DNA of 64,000 nt, from the NCBI GenBank assembly GCA_963573315.1, contig OY752143.1, positions 1,674,001 to 1,738,000 of the forward strand. The letters run 5' to 3'. Below, one piece after another: positions 38,901-48,142 of the stretch. The notes under the pieces are model-generated. The model was not told the DNA's origin and made no database searches. It was given only the letters and a program-made list of their open reading frames with translations. Origin of the DNA: Entomortierella parvispora (lineage: Eukaryota > Mortierellomycota > Mortierellomycetes > Mortierellales > Mortierellaceae). The translations under genes were made by a program, and so were the position numbers. Each line of letters opens with the position of its first letter. Positions within the stretch are counted from its first letter, which is position 1.

Positions 38901-39348
38901 CGACATGGTTCTTAAAAAACTAGCCAAGAGGCAGAAGAAGGGCCGCTCCAAGCATGGAAAGAAAACAGTTGTTTATCCGCAAAGCACAAACGGCAGCCGA
39001 GATTTCCAAGCAAGTGGGAGTGAAGTAGACGGAGATGTAGGCGATGAATGCGAAATTGTGACCATGGGATCCATTTCTCTGGATGGCCTGATCATGGACG
39101 ACCCCAATGCGGCGGAGTACGACTTCATGTACCAGAAAATGATGGTTGAGTCCCTAGCTCAGAACATTACCACTGCAGCGACGTGTCGACCGTTAGGAGG
39201 TCGAGGTCGCAGACGATCGTCCGTGATTCGGTTTGCAAGCACCTCTCCTGGAGGAGAGATGTGTCAAGGACGATCCTTTCACCTCTACAAAAACGAGGAT
39301 GGCGAGTCATTCAAGGGTGTTCGCGTGCCCCAAAGCCCTGTTCTATGA
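35916..39348 (+). CDS. STE3-like pheromone receptor (class D GPCR) with expanded loop
   Basis: Three exons: 35916-37464, 37563-38367 and 38463-39348 (1,079 residues). Transmembrane helices are visible: FLVVSILVLSAASFPLVVAI, then YALSFMVFWLLVVALLGIL, then CIFLAHISEIQWIGICISL. After a long loop come LLVDLAVCIGVPIALFLLRF, then TLVMAGITSAAALISAVLS, VVHHLLILCFILNAL and SMAMVTLFVVLGW. The segment after helix 4 (SYDVYSERGGC) and the short basic loop before helix 6 (LSLYKFRKQ ... AKVLRLYK) fit STE3-type receptors for lipidated peptide pheromones. Such receptors signal through a heterotrimeric G protein. The 3-4 loop is about 270 residues and includes a run of seven cysteines in eight residues (CVCCCCCC). 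The tail is about 400 residues. Ligand and mating role are unknown. Confidence 0.68.
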
Positions 39349-39405
39349 CAAAGGCAGTACTGATATTATATGCAGTTTTTTTTTCAAGTAAACAAAATGA
39401 CCTAT

Positions 39406-39764
39406 TTAAAGCAAGTTAAGGTGATAGAGTAGCTTGCTGCCGTCTGTGAACATAACTGTGGAACTTTTTACTCTGTTCATTGTAACAAGACTGGCTCCTC
39501 CGAAATAGTACAGGTTTTTTTTGACCTCTCTGACCTTGCGACCATACAGATCAATGTGCGTTGCTCGTTCAATGGTGTGGAACTCCTTGGGCTCGCCTGT
39601 TTCTGCAAATTCAACTCGACTGTGCTCAATGGTGTCTGCGTTGGGTCTAGTAGTCACTAGGAATGGACGAGGAGAACCACACTTGATCTCCGAAAACGCG
39701 TCGAATACCGCGAGGGTGTCGTAGCTCAAAAGCGCGAGCTTGTTAGTCGGGCTTTTGTGGGCTA
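39406..39764 (-). CDS. C-terminal exon of an unrecognised protein
   Basis: A good acceptor (TTTCTCCTAG) at 39765 opens a 118-residue exon with protein-like composition (YDTLAVFDAFSEIKCG, ATHIDLYGRKVREVKKN, TVMFTDGSKLLYHL) that stops at 39406. Upstream minus-strand frames with PWPHEERVWHSDGAIM (about 39830-39990) and MSKTGLRAHSVIPYNDVF (about 40000-40090) share one frame but are separated by a TGA. An intron may lie between them; I could not settle the 5' exons. The gene would be divergent from the formyltransferase and end 57 bp from the receptor stop. No family was recognised. Confidence 0.4.
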
Positions 39765-40172
39765 GGAGAAACAAACATCACTACTAATTTTAGTCAAGAA
39801 AAAAGCCACCACACGCGCAGCGAAGTGCACCTGCATCCGAGCGTGATCATTCCGTCTCTCCCCTTCTCGCGCTCTAGACAACATAATTGCTCCATCACTA
39901 TGCCAAACTCGCTCTTCATGCGGCCATGGATCAATCACACTGACAAAGTCATGTCCATGGCATGTCGACGTGTCTCCGGAACCCGGTCAGGAACTGTTCG
40001 CATTCACACTGGGGAGATCGCACTCGGATGCAAACACATCATTGTATGGAATAACGCTGTGAGCTCTTAGGCCGGTCTTCGACATAACCGCCCTCCGATC
40101 GAGAAAACCAAAATTGACGCACTGTGTTTCCTGTGGGCCGCGCGATTGCAGCGAGCTGATCGCTCTTTTAGT

Positions 40173-41827
40173 ATGTCTACAGTGCGCACTAAGGAGCACG
40201 ACCACCAGGATCAAAAAAAGGTCAAAATTCTGTTTTTTGGAAGCGACTCGTTCTCAGTGCCTCATCTGGAGGCTCTTCTGGCGGAGAAAGGTATTTCACC
40301 CTTTCTTGCACTATTGACTGCAGACCCGACTGGAGTCACGCTATTAGCAACTAACTTATCGTTTCTAACCTAGAGAAACCTGGATCGATTATTGAAAGAA
40401 TCGACGTGGTCTCTCCAAAGGAACGCCCAAAAAAGTCGAAACGGGATGCGGAGGATTGTAATGAGCGCCTCTCTCTCTCTCTCTTGACTCTTTGTCGCTT
40501 CACCTCAACAATGGTTCTTCTGGAACTAATGTGATCGTATTTTTTTTTTCTCTCATGAATAACGACAATGGTATTTCAATTAGCTCCGCTGACCCTGCTT
40601 GCGAAACAAAACAACCTCAAAACTTTCCCGTCACCAGATCGTAAAGGAGGTTTTGACGCCTGGACATTCCCAGAGGACAAGGATGTTGCGGCATGGGACT
40701 TTGGTGTCGTCGTTTCGTTTGGATGGTTTCTACCCGATAATGTTATTACTCGATTCAAGAAGGCCGGGATCAACGTACATCCATCTTTATTGCCAAGGTA
40801 GCTACAGGATGCAGGTGTTGACTGTCTTGCAGAAGGAAAACACATCGGATACTCATACGTGCTTTGTGTCTTATTCGAACAATATACAAGATATCGTGGA
40901 TCGGCCCCACTTCAGCGCGCAATCATGAACCAGGACAAAGTCACTGGAGTAACGGTTCAGTTGCTTGATCCAAACGAGTTTGATGCAGGAAAGATTCTAG
41001 CACAGGCAGAAGTCGTAAGTTGTTGGGTCTTGTAGGCGCACACTGAAAGCATAGGACTCGGTCACTGAAGCAAAGGACTCTGAACCAAACCTTAGGACAT
41101 GCCCGAGAACCCTACATACCGGTCGCTAGAGTCATTACTCGCGAAGAAAGGAGGCGAACTGGTGGTAGACGTTGTGAATAACTTTGATGAGCGAAGAGTA
41201 AGTCACCGACAAGGGCCTCTCCCTTCTATGCTTTTTGATAGCAATCTGTAGAATTAACGGGAAACTCGTACAAACTAGCGCGATGCCAAAACGCAGGATC
41301 CAGCATTAGTAACCAAGGCTAACAAAATCAGTCGAGAAGCATGCAAGATTCAGTGGAACACATGGGATGCTTTGCGTGCTGAACGTTTGCACCGCGCGAA
41401 TGGCTTCAGAGTAGGTTTACACTCGACATTGAGCACCCGGACCTGGTGTATCTGGGTCTGTCCTCTAACCCATATTCCTCCATCCCTGCTGGAAATTTTT
41501 TCTCAATGTTAGTATCCATTGACGGCTCTGTGGAAAGTAGCAGACTCAGACAAGTTGCTCTCGGTTTCTCTATTTGATCTGTTCCCAGTTGATAAGGCCT
41601 CTCCAGAATCGGAATATGTTCTTGAGGACGGTCAAGCAGTGGCGACATTGAAATCCCCACCAGGAACAATATACTATCACAAACCAACAGAAAGTTTCCA
41701 CGTCAGCTGCGCCAATGGGTCGTTGCTTGGTGTTTCTGCCCTTCAGTTCGAGGGCAAGAAGAGAGTCTCTGCAAAGGACTTTTATAACGGATACAAGATC
41801 CGATCGGGTATTTCTCGATTCGAATAG
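40173..41827 (+). CDS. FMT1: Methionyl-tRNA formyltransferase
   Basis: Seven exons: 40173-40290, 40374-40457, 40584-40797, 40891-41014, 41096-41197, 41279-41410 and 41513-41827 (362 residues). The first exon begins the Rossmann fold (VKILFFGSDSFSVPHLEALL). Exons 3-4 carry the active-site loop INVHPSLLPRYRGSAPLQRA, with the conserved Asn and His, and the Asp-containing segment LLDPNEFDAGKILAQAE. The C-terminal part (NKISREACKIQW, then RVSAKDFYNGYKI) is the OB-like tRNA-binding domain. The enzyme transfers a formyl group from 10-formyl-tetrahydrofolate to initiator Met-tRNA for mitochondrial translation. The N-terminus (MSTVRTKEHDHQDQKK) is polar and not a clear mitochondrial presequence, so an upstream start or alternative exon is possible. 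Confidence 0.92.
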
Positions 41828-42030
41828 AACAGTACCTGTTTAGAAATAAAATTGGGGGAAGAGGATGTCATGCTTTTATTACCACTGTCATTGTCATCCA
41901 TCATTACTACTATACAAAGGCGGGACGATGGGGGCATTCTCTGAGAAGAGATAAACTATTGGATGCGAGGGTGGGAGCACTGAGCAGCCCGGTTGCTTGA
42001 AGTAAGAGTGGATCCAGGATCAACAGCGTC

Positions 42031-44076
42031 TCAGCTGGACTTGTTTATTCTTAGCTGAATCCATGTGAGTATCGAATTTGTAGGGTTCGCGTTGCTCCTA
42101 AGTTTCTCTGACAGCCTCTTTGTAATGGCTCGTGAGATGGAGTTGCCCTCAGTGTTCAATGAAGTCAAGGTTGAATTGTACATCAGTGCCTGGGCCAGCG
42201 CCTGTGCTCCCGAGTCACCGATCGAATTGCTTCCCAAGTTTAGAGTGTTTAGGGAGGAATTTGTAGTCAGGGCTAAAGCAATCTCCATGGCACCTTCGTC
42301 GCCGATCGAGTTGTTCTCCAGGCTTACGATTCTTAGAGTCCGATTGATTAGGAATACCTGAGCAAGGGCCCGTGCTCCCATGTACCCAATGGAACTACTT
42401 CCTAAGAGCAACTCAGTCAATGTTCGGTTGGTCTTGAGCATCTCAGCCAGGACATGTGCTCCGTTAGAGCCAACCAACACGTTTTGAAGATCCAATGTGG
42501 TCGATCCTAAACGACTCTTGATCGTTTTCATCAGTGTGAGAATGTTGATGGGGGTTTTGTGGGGAGAACTGTCCACGACCAGAGACTCTAGGCTTGTGTC
42601 CGTATTGAGGTCCTCCAGCAAAGCTCGAGCCCCGATACTATCAATGTCGATGCCGCTCATGTCCAATGTAAGCAGAGTCGAATTGAACTTGAGTGCCACA
42701 AACAACACCTTGGTGATCTCTGGCTTGATTGGACAGCCCTCCAAGCTCAATGAGGTAAGAGTGGAATTGGACGTCAGAGCCTTTGCCAGAGCTTGCGCTC
42801 CAGGGTCGCCGATTGGGTTGCGTCCCAAGTGCAGTTTGCCCACGGTCGTGTTCTTCTTGAGTGCTACTGCAATTTTTTCCATTCCCCTCCCATTGACAGA
42901 CTTGGCTGATATCTCGACAGACAGGTTTTGGGCACGAGTGATTGTGTCTGGTGAGAAGGCGAATAGTTTGACAGACTCTTCTGAATCGAGAACAATATGA
43001 GCGGTCCTGTCAATTCCAGTGACATTGATGATCCGAAAGAGTGTCTCGTAGCAGGAGGTCTTGAACGTATTATTGCTTGATCGGAAGCGTCGAAGGTCTA
43101 GTCGGAGTGTTGTCACGGAGGAATAAAAGATTGCTTGTTCGAACGCTTTCAAATCAGTTTTGTCGCATTCCCAGTCGAACGTCAGATCCAAGTTGTATAT
43201 TTTCCGCGCTTTGGCCAGCACGCGAAAGAATGTTTCGGAGCCAGCTTTGGAGTTGAGGGTAACTATCACTTTGCCTGACTCTACGTCGTAAGTGCCTCTG
43301 CTCGCCTTGACGACGTATACAAACTCCTTTTGTGCCTTTTCATTGTAAGAGGAGCGGTAGTGTTCGATACAGACCCATTTGACATGACCTTCAATGGTGA
43401 CAGTGCGGTAAAGGTTTCCAAGGGCCCGCGACTTGTCATTGATGGCGAGAAAGGCTTCCAAGCGACGAAGATCCGCACCCTCCATATAAAACGCGCCTTC
43501 CTCGAGGTCTTGGCCCAAGGGTGGAGCTCCCGTAGGGAGGTCCATCAATTCTTGCAAAAACTTGATGGACTCATCCACGCGCTGTCTCATTTCCATCGCT
43601 TCCTTGAGCAAATCCACACCTCCAGCGGCATTGCAAGCGGCCACAGGAGGAAACGCGAACCCTGCCACCGTGATTCCAGTCTTGATGACGAGTAATAAGG
43701 TCAACATGTATCCTCCATACTTGAGTAAGAACTCTTTAGGTTTTCGAAGTTCGTACCCGTCGTGTTTGGCGATGTGGATTTGAGGGGGATCTCTGTCGGC
43801 CTTGTCGGTAGGCAGCATTGTGTGCCGGCCACACTCACAGAGAAAATGAAGTTGGAATCGCTTGTGGGAAGCGCCAGCACGGCTCTTGGAGTTCTCCTTT
43901 GGGAGAATAATGAATAGCCGAGGGATTGGAAACTCATGCAATTCTTGTCCCTGTGTGATCAACGCCGCGACTCGTTCGATAAGAAGCTCGTTTTGGCTGA
44001 CCATGAGTTTGTTGGCATCCCTCTGCTCAGCCAGGAATTGATCCATCATTTGCTTTATTTCCTTGTCTTGACCCAT
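42031..44076 (-). CDS. Leucine-rich repeat protein with COR-like N-terminal region
   Basis: A single exon of 681 residues from a clear ATG at 44076. Residues 45-140 contain PRLFIILPKE, FQLHFLCECG and GYELRKPKEFLLKYGGYML. This region resembles the segment following ROC/COR or NLR-like nucleotide-binding parts in large fungal LRR proteins, but no P-loop is present here. A linker with a helical segment (KEAMEMRQRVDESIKFLQEL) follows. From about residue 395 there are ribonuclease-inhibitor-type LRRs of about 28 residues (NPIGDPGAQALAKALTSNST, LTSLSLEGCPI, NSIGDEGAMEIALALTTNSS). These RNI-like repeats usually bind proteins. The role is unknown; it may be a truncated relative of a signalling or innate-immunity-type receptor. 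Confidence 0.65.
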   Translation of the reverse strand: MGQDKEIKQMMDQFLAEQRDANKLMVSQNELLIERVAALITQGQELHEFPIPRLFIILPKENSKSRAGASHKRFQLHFLCECGRHTMLPTDKADRDPPQIHIAKHDGYELRKPKEFLLKYGGYMLTLLLVIKTGITVAGFAFPPVAACNAAGGVDLLKEAMEMRQRVDESIKFLQELMDLPTGAPPLGQDLEEGAFYMEGADLRRLEAFLAINDKSRALGNLYRTVTIEGHVKWVCIEHYRSSYNEKAQKEFVYVVKASRGTYDVESGKVIVTLNSKAGSETFFRVLAKARKIYNLDLTFDWECDKTDLKAFEQAIFYSSVTTLRLDLRRFRSSNNTFKTSCYETLFRIINVTGIDRTAHIVLDSEESVKLFAFSPDTITRAQNLSVEISAKSVNGRGMEKIAVALKKNTTVGKLHLGRNPIGDPGAQALAKALTSNSTLTSLSLEGCPIKPEITKVLFVALKFNSTLLTLDMSGIDIDSIGARALLEDLNTDTSLESLVVDSSPHKTPINILTLMKTIKSRLGSTTLDLQNVLVGSNGAHVLAEMLKTNRTLTELLLGSSSIGYMGARALAQVFLINRTLRIVSLENNSIGDEGAMEIALALTTNSSLNTLNLGSNSIGDSGAQALAQALMYNSTLTSLNTEGNSISRAITKRLSEKLRSNANPTNSILTWIQLRINKSS

Positions 44077-44662
44077 GGTTTGAAGTGGTGGTGATGGTGG
44101 TGGCCGTGAGGTGGGAGGAGCTCCTTGAGAAGAAAATGAAAGGCTCGGGTGTCGAGTAAAGCCTAGATGTGAAGAGGATTGATGTTTGTGAAAGGGATAT
44201 GGCTCGCCTCTTTATGTGGAAGAGGTGTTGGTGGCGGAAAGTTCTTTTTTGAGAGCTTTGCCAATGACCACTTGACTGCTTCGCCAGCGTTTTCCTGTCC
44301 AGAAATACAACTTGACTACTTCGCCAGTGTATTCCTGCCCAAAAATACAATTGAATCTCTAGCCCAGGCGGGAACGGCCAGAAAAGAACGGTCTGGATTA
44401 CTTTGCCCACAGAGCCAGAAGCATCAGAGGCGGAATTGGAAACCAGGGAAAAAATCTGAGAACAACTTCTACCAAGAAGCAATTGACATTTAGATTTTCT
44501 TTTTTATTGGACCTCTTCGGCTCTCCTCTCTCGCCATCCTCTTGTTCAACAAAAGAACATCATGGCTTGCTCTAACACGGCACAAAACAGAAACGAGAAC
44601 CTAGTGATCTTGCGAGGGTGGGGGTAGCCGGACTCTAGCTCCATGACGACATGCCAAGCCAT
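44077..44662. other. Intergenic region with a 40-bp tandem duplication
   Basis: This is the upstream region of the LRR gene. A CACCATCACCACCACTTC-like stretch lies next to the start codon (minus strand), and the two-copy repeat is at 44271-44350. The right part is the 3' flank of the SEC14-type gene. No gene is seen. Confidence 0.6.
44271..44350. repeat. Two-copy 40-bp direct tandem repeat
   Basis: Copies at 44271-44310 and 44311-44350 both begin CTTGACT and end AAATACAA. They differ at only a handful of positions (for example TGCTTCGCCAGCGTTTT against TACTTCGCCAGTGTATT). Confidence 0.9.
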
Positions 44663-46128
44663 TTACTCCTTCTTGACATTGTAGGTCCAGTTGACCTCAC
44701 CGTTGACGGCAACACCCCACCGCTGATAGAGGTTTACGGCGCGGACGTAAGGAGTCATACGCGTGTACTGCTCCCTCAATTGGGCAGCAATCGCATCACG
44801 CTGCTCGCTGTTCTTGCCATCCAGGTTCTTGATCCAAGCCCTCGTGGCCTCATCGAAATGAGCCTCCAAACCATGACGTTCCGCCAAGAGCTCCTCCTTC
44901 TTGACGGTATCCTTCATCCTATCGTTCTCACCTGGGACCGCGGGGACGTACTCGTACTTCCAGTCATCCAAACCATCATAATGAATGATGGGCAAGCGCT
45001 CGCGAGGCACAACCTTGTGAAGCTCGGCATTGTTACGGGTAAACACGAACTTGGAGGCGACCACAGGATCCAAGAGGGGCTGGATCAGCTTCCAGAGACC
45101 CCAGAAGACGAAGGGGGCACGATGCACGACACAGACTCCCAGGGTCTCGGGGTAGAATGCCTCAAAGCACTGGACGAACAGACGGACAAAGCCCCAGTCC
45201 ATGTTGTCTAGTCCGAAGTTGGAGAGATCAAAGATGACAATCACAGTCTCGGCGCCTGGAGGGAGCAACATGCGACCGCATTCCATGGTCTATGGAATAA
45301 GGACGAGGAAGGGATAAACTTGGTCAGAGCTGAAGGCTCAAAAGAATAGTCATGGCTTGAAGAAAATTAGTGCAGCTGGCACGAGACATACGTAGAGTGT
45401 GAAGCGGTGAATGGTCTCGGCAGGCTGGTCAGACTTATGATGGAGACGAGTGTTGACAACCGACATTGGGCGACCGAGAGGATCGGCTCCACGGAGGTAA
45501 CCCTTTCCGATCTTCATCTGCTGAATAAACTTGGGGTATTTGACATCCAACTCCTCATCCGAGAGCTCGATCAGCTCATCCAGACGCTCGACGATGCGCC
45601 ACTTGAGCGCGTTCAAGAACATCTTCATGGCATCCTCCAAGACCCACTTGCGGGCACGGATGAACTAAGACCAATGAGAGACGAATTCAAATTATTGACC
45701 TTAGTCCCTTCATTTTTTTTCCTCCCTTCACAAGTCCTTGCTTGATGGCTTACCTTGAGAACAAGGAGATCAGGGTGGTCCATCATGGCCACCTTCCAGA
45801 AGGTCCTCTGGAGTTGAGCTCCAGTGAATCGGGGTGACGAAGATCCAGATTCAGAAGCTGACTTGCCACGACCGAACCAGCCGGATTTCTGGACGGGGGC
45901 TACAGGTGTACCATCGGCATTCTCTTCCTCACGGGCCTGACCCTTGAAGGAAGAAGGAGCGGTCTGGTCAAACTGAACCTTACCATCAAAGATATCGAAG
46001 AGCTTGACCCAGAATTGTTGGAGTTTGATGGTCTGCTCGGGGGTCAAATGGCCAAGGCGGCCGTCGGTTGAAATCACCGGTGGGACATAGGTCGAGACAG
46101 GAGCAGTGGACGCAGCAGGAGACGACAT
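44663..46128 (-). CDS. SEC14/CSR1-type phosphatidylinositol transfer protein (CRAL-TRIO)
   Basis: Three exons: 46128-45754, 45664-45392 and 45289-44663 (424 residues). The CRAL-TRIO N-terminal helices include DHPDLLVLKFIRARKWVLED. The lipid-binding domain has KGYLRGADPLGRPMSVVNTR, ETVIVIFDLSNFGLDNMDWG and FVQCFEAFYPETLGVCVVHR, with the FYPE motif of SEC14 proteins, and then APFVFWGLWKLIQPLLDP. Such proteins exchange phosphatidylinositol with other lipids between membranes or present it to kinases. An inserted Ser-rich segment (SGWFGRGKSASESGSSS) in the N-terminal part and the overall layout resemble yeast CSR1/SFH2. The lipid partner cannot be read from the sequence. Confidence 0.9.
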
Positions 46129-48142
46129 GATAATTGATGCGTTGCTGGGCTTTGTTGGAGTGGGAGAGAGTGAGAAAGTGCGGGAAGGAGAGGGGTGTAG
46201 ATTTGTGAAGAAAAGTCTTGGAGAAGAAAAGAAAGAAAGAAAAGGAATTGCTTCAGTCTTTGAAAGTTTTATGTAGGAAAGCAATTCATGCGAGTAATAC
46301 AAACTCCTCTTTGGCGAGGAAGAGGAGGTATGAAGGGGCGTCAATAGAGTGAGCTCTTTGGATAAGGACGATCCAATGGCTAATGGCTCATGATAAAGGG
46401 CTAGCGGGTTTGGCACCCTAAGGAAGAAACGAGCTGTTGTTTGGTGCTTACTATTCTGTATTCACTACGGAGGGAGAAAGGTCAAAGAGTGACAAACAAA
46501 GGGCGAGATGAACGAAAGACATCGAGTAGAAAATCAATGAGTGTGACCATCCCGTCCGTTCTTCTTGTCCTCTCCACCTCATTGTTTGATATTTTTTTGT
46601 TAACTGCAAGGCGGACTTGGCTTTAGTGCTCGATGTTAAATGAAGACGAGCGCGTGTCCCATGATGGACAACAATCTCTTACTGTGAAAGACCAGACCTC
46701 CTCCTCCCCCTTTGCATTTTCTGGCTCCAGGGAAGATATTGTCCTTGTCAGCTATTGTCTTGCACCTCGTTTCCTCCGACTCGATGGAAAAGAGAATCGG
46801 CGCGCGCGCGCGCCCTGTTCCCACCTCTCTTGTCAACCTTTGTGAACCCCACATGTCCAAGGATTGCTCTCATTTTCTTTCCTCACCAACCTGTCCTATT
46901 CTTTTTACCCTTCTAAAAGAAGTACAACCACAGGAACGCATTGGCTCCCCTCGTTCGTGTGCATGTTTCTCCCTCACCCCACAACTGAGCAGCAGATGAG
47001 CAAAGGCAAAAAGAAGAACGACTGCACGCAGTTGCAAAAAAAAATCGAACTCTGGGTTTTAAAGGGAGTTCCTTCTTACTTTGACTAACCATTTTTTTTT
47101 TGTTTTTTTTGCCACCCGTTTCTTTCTCTTCTTCATCCGTACAGAAATTACAGTGCGCCAAGAAATATAAACCACAGCCATGAACCGAACGAGTCCATGA
47201 CCGCCCGATCATCCACAGGATGACCTTCTTCTTCTTTCCATTCTCTGGCTATTACTTCGACTAATACGCAACTCATGCGAGAACAAAAGAAATTACTGTG
47301 GGCACTCGACCGATTGTTTTGGGTGGACAGCATGCAAACAAAAAAGCACAAAGCCAAAAAGCACAAAGCCAAAAAAGACAACAATGGGCGAAAGCTGTTT
47401 GGACCTTGCATTTGGGCATGTCTCTCGTTTTGCTCTGGATGAACTCTTTGTAGCCCACAATTGTTATTTCTCTCAACGGACAAACAAAAAGCTGTCAAAG
47501 GGCGCTGGACGATTCAACAGAAGACGTTGGTTGCACAAAAACAAAAGAGAAAAAAAAGGTCATCCAATCTTGGGGTTCACGAGCAGCGTTTTGATGTGGT
47601 TGTTGTCGCCGAGGGTTAGGAGGGGGAGGGGAGGGTGTCTCTGACGACCACGTACCCTTTTAGCATGTGCTTGAGCTGACCAGCTGTGCTGTCTCAATGA
47701 TGCCTTGCCGACACAGATCCTAGGGGAAATAACCAGAGTGTGCTCTATGAAGGCACCCCAGGGGATGCAAGGATTCATCTCATATCAATGTGAGCGAACT
47801 TCTGGGGTACATTGTCACCGCTTCTACAATATTCGTCCCTCCAGTCCCACTTGTGCGTGGAGAAAAGCAACGAAAAGAAAGACGTGAGCAATGGGTGATG
47901 CTATGTGGAGCAGGAAGAATAATAAAAACTCTAACAACACTGGCCACATTAACTCTATTGCTGCCTCCGGGAGGGCAGCTCTCCTTCCCAGGCAAATACA
48001 ATCCATTCATCCACATCACCTCCCGCCACACCCTGTGGATGGAGAACAGGTCTCTCAAGCCAACGATGCTGCCATGCTCAAACGACCATGAACGCACTGT
48101 CGCTTAAAGTGAACAACAGTCCAGTCATCTGAACAAAAACTT
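46129..48142. other. 2-kb intergenic region, no gene seen
   Basis: This is the upstream flank of the SEC14-type gene and the 3' side of the TPR gene. It contains a short (CG)n run at about 46800-46812, pyrimidine-rich stretches (46860-46990), poly-T tracts near 47092-47110, and an AAAGCACAAAGCCAAAA-type short direct repeat near 47343-47372. Open frames here are short and overlap on both strands. A noncoding RNA or very small gene cannot be excluded. Confidence 0.5.

Noticed and set aside
47148-48107. Several 60-116-residue frames in the 46-48 kb spacer
   Set aside because: They overlap on both strands, lack family motifs and follow local base composition.
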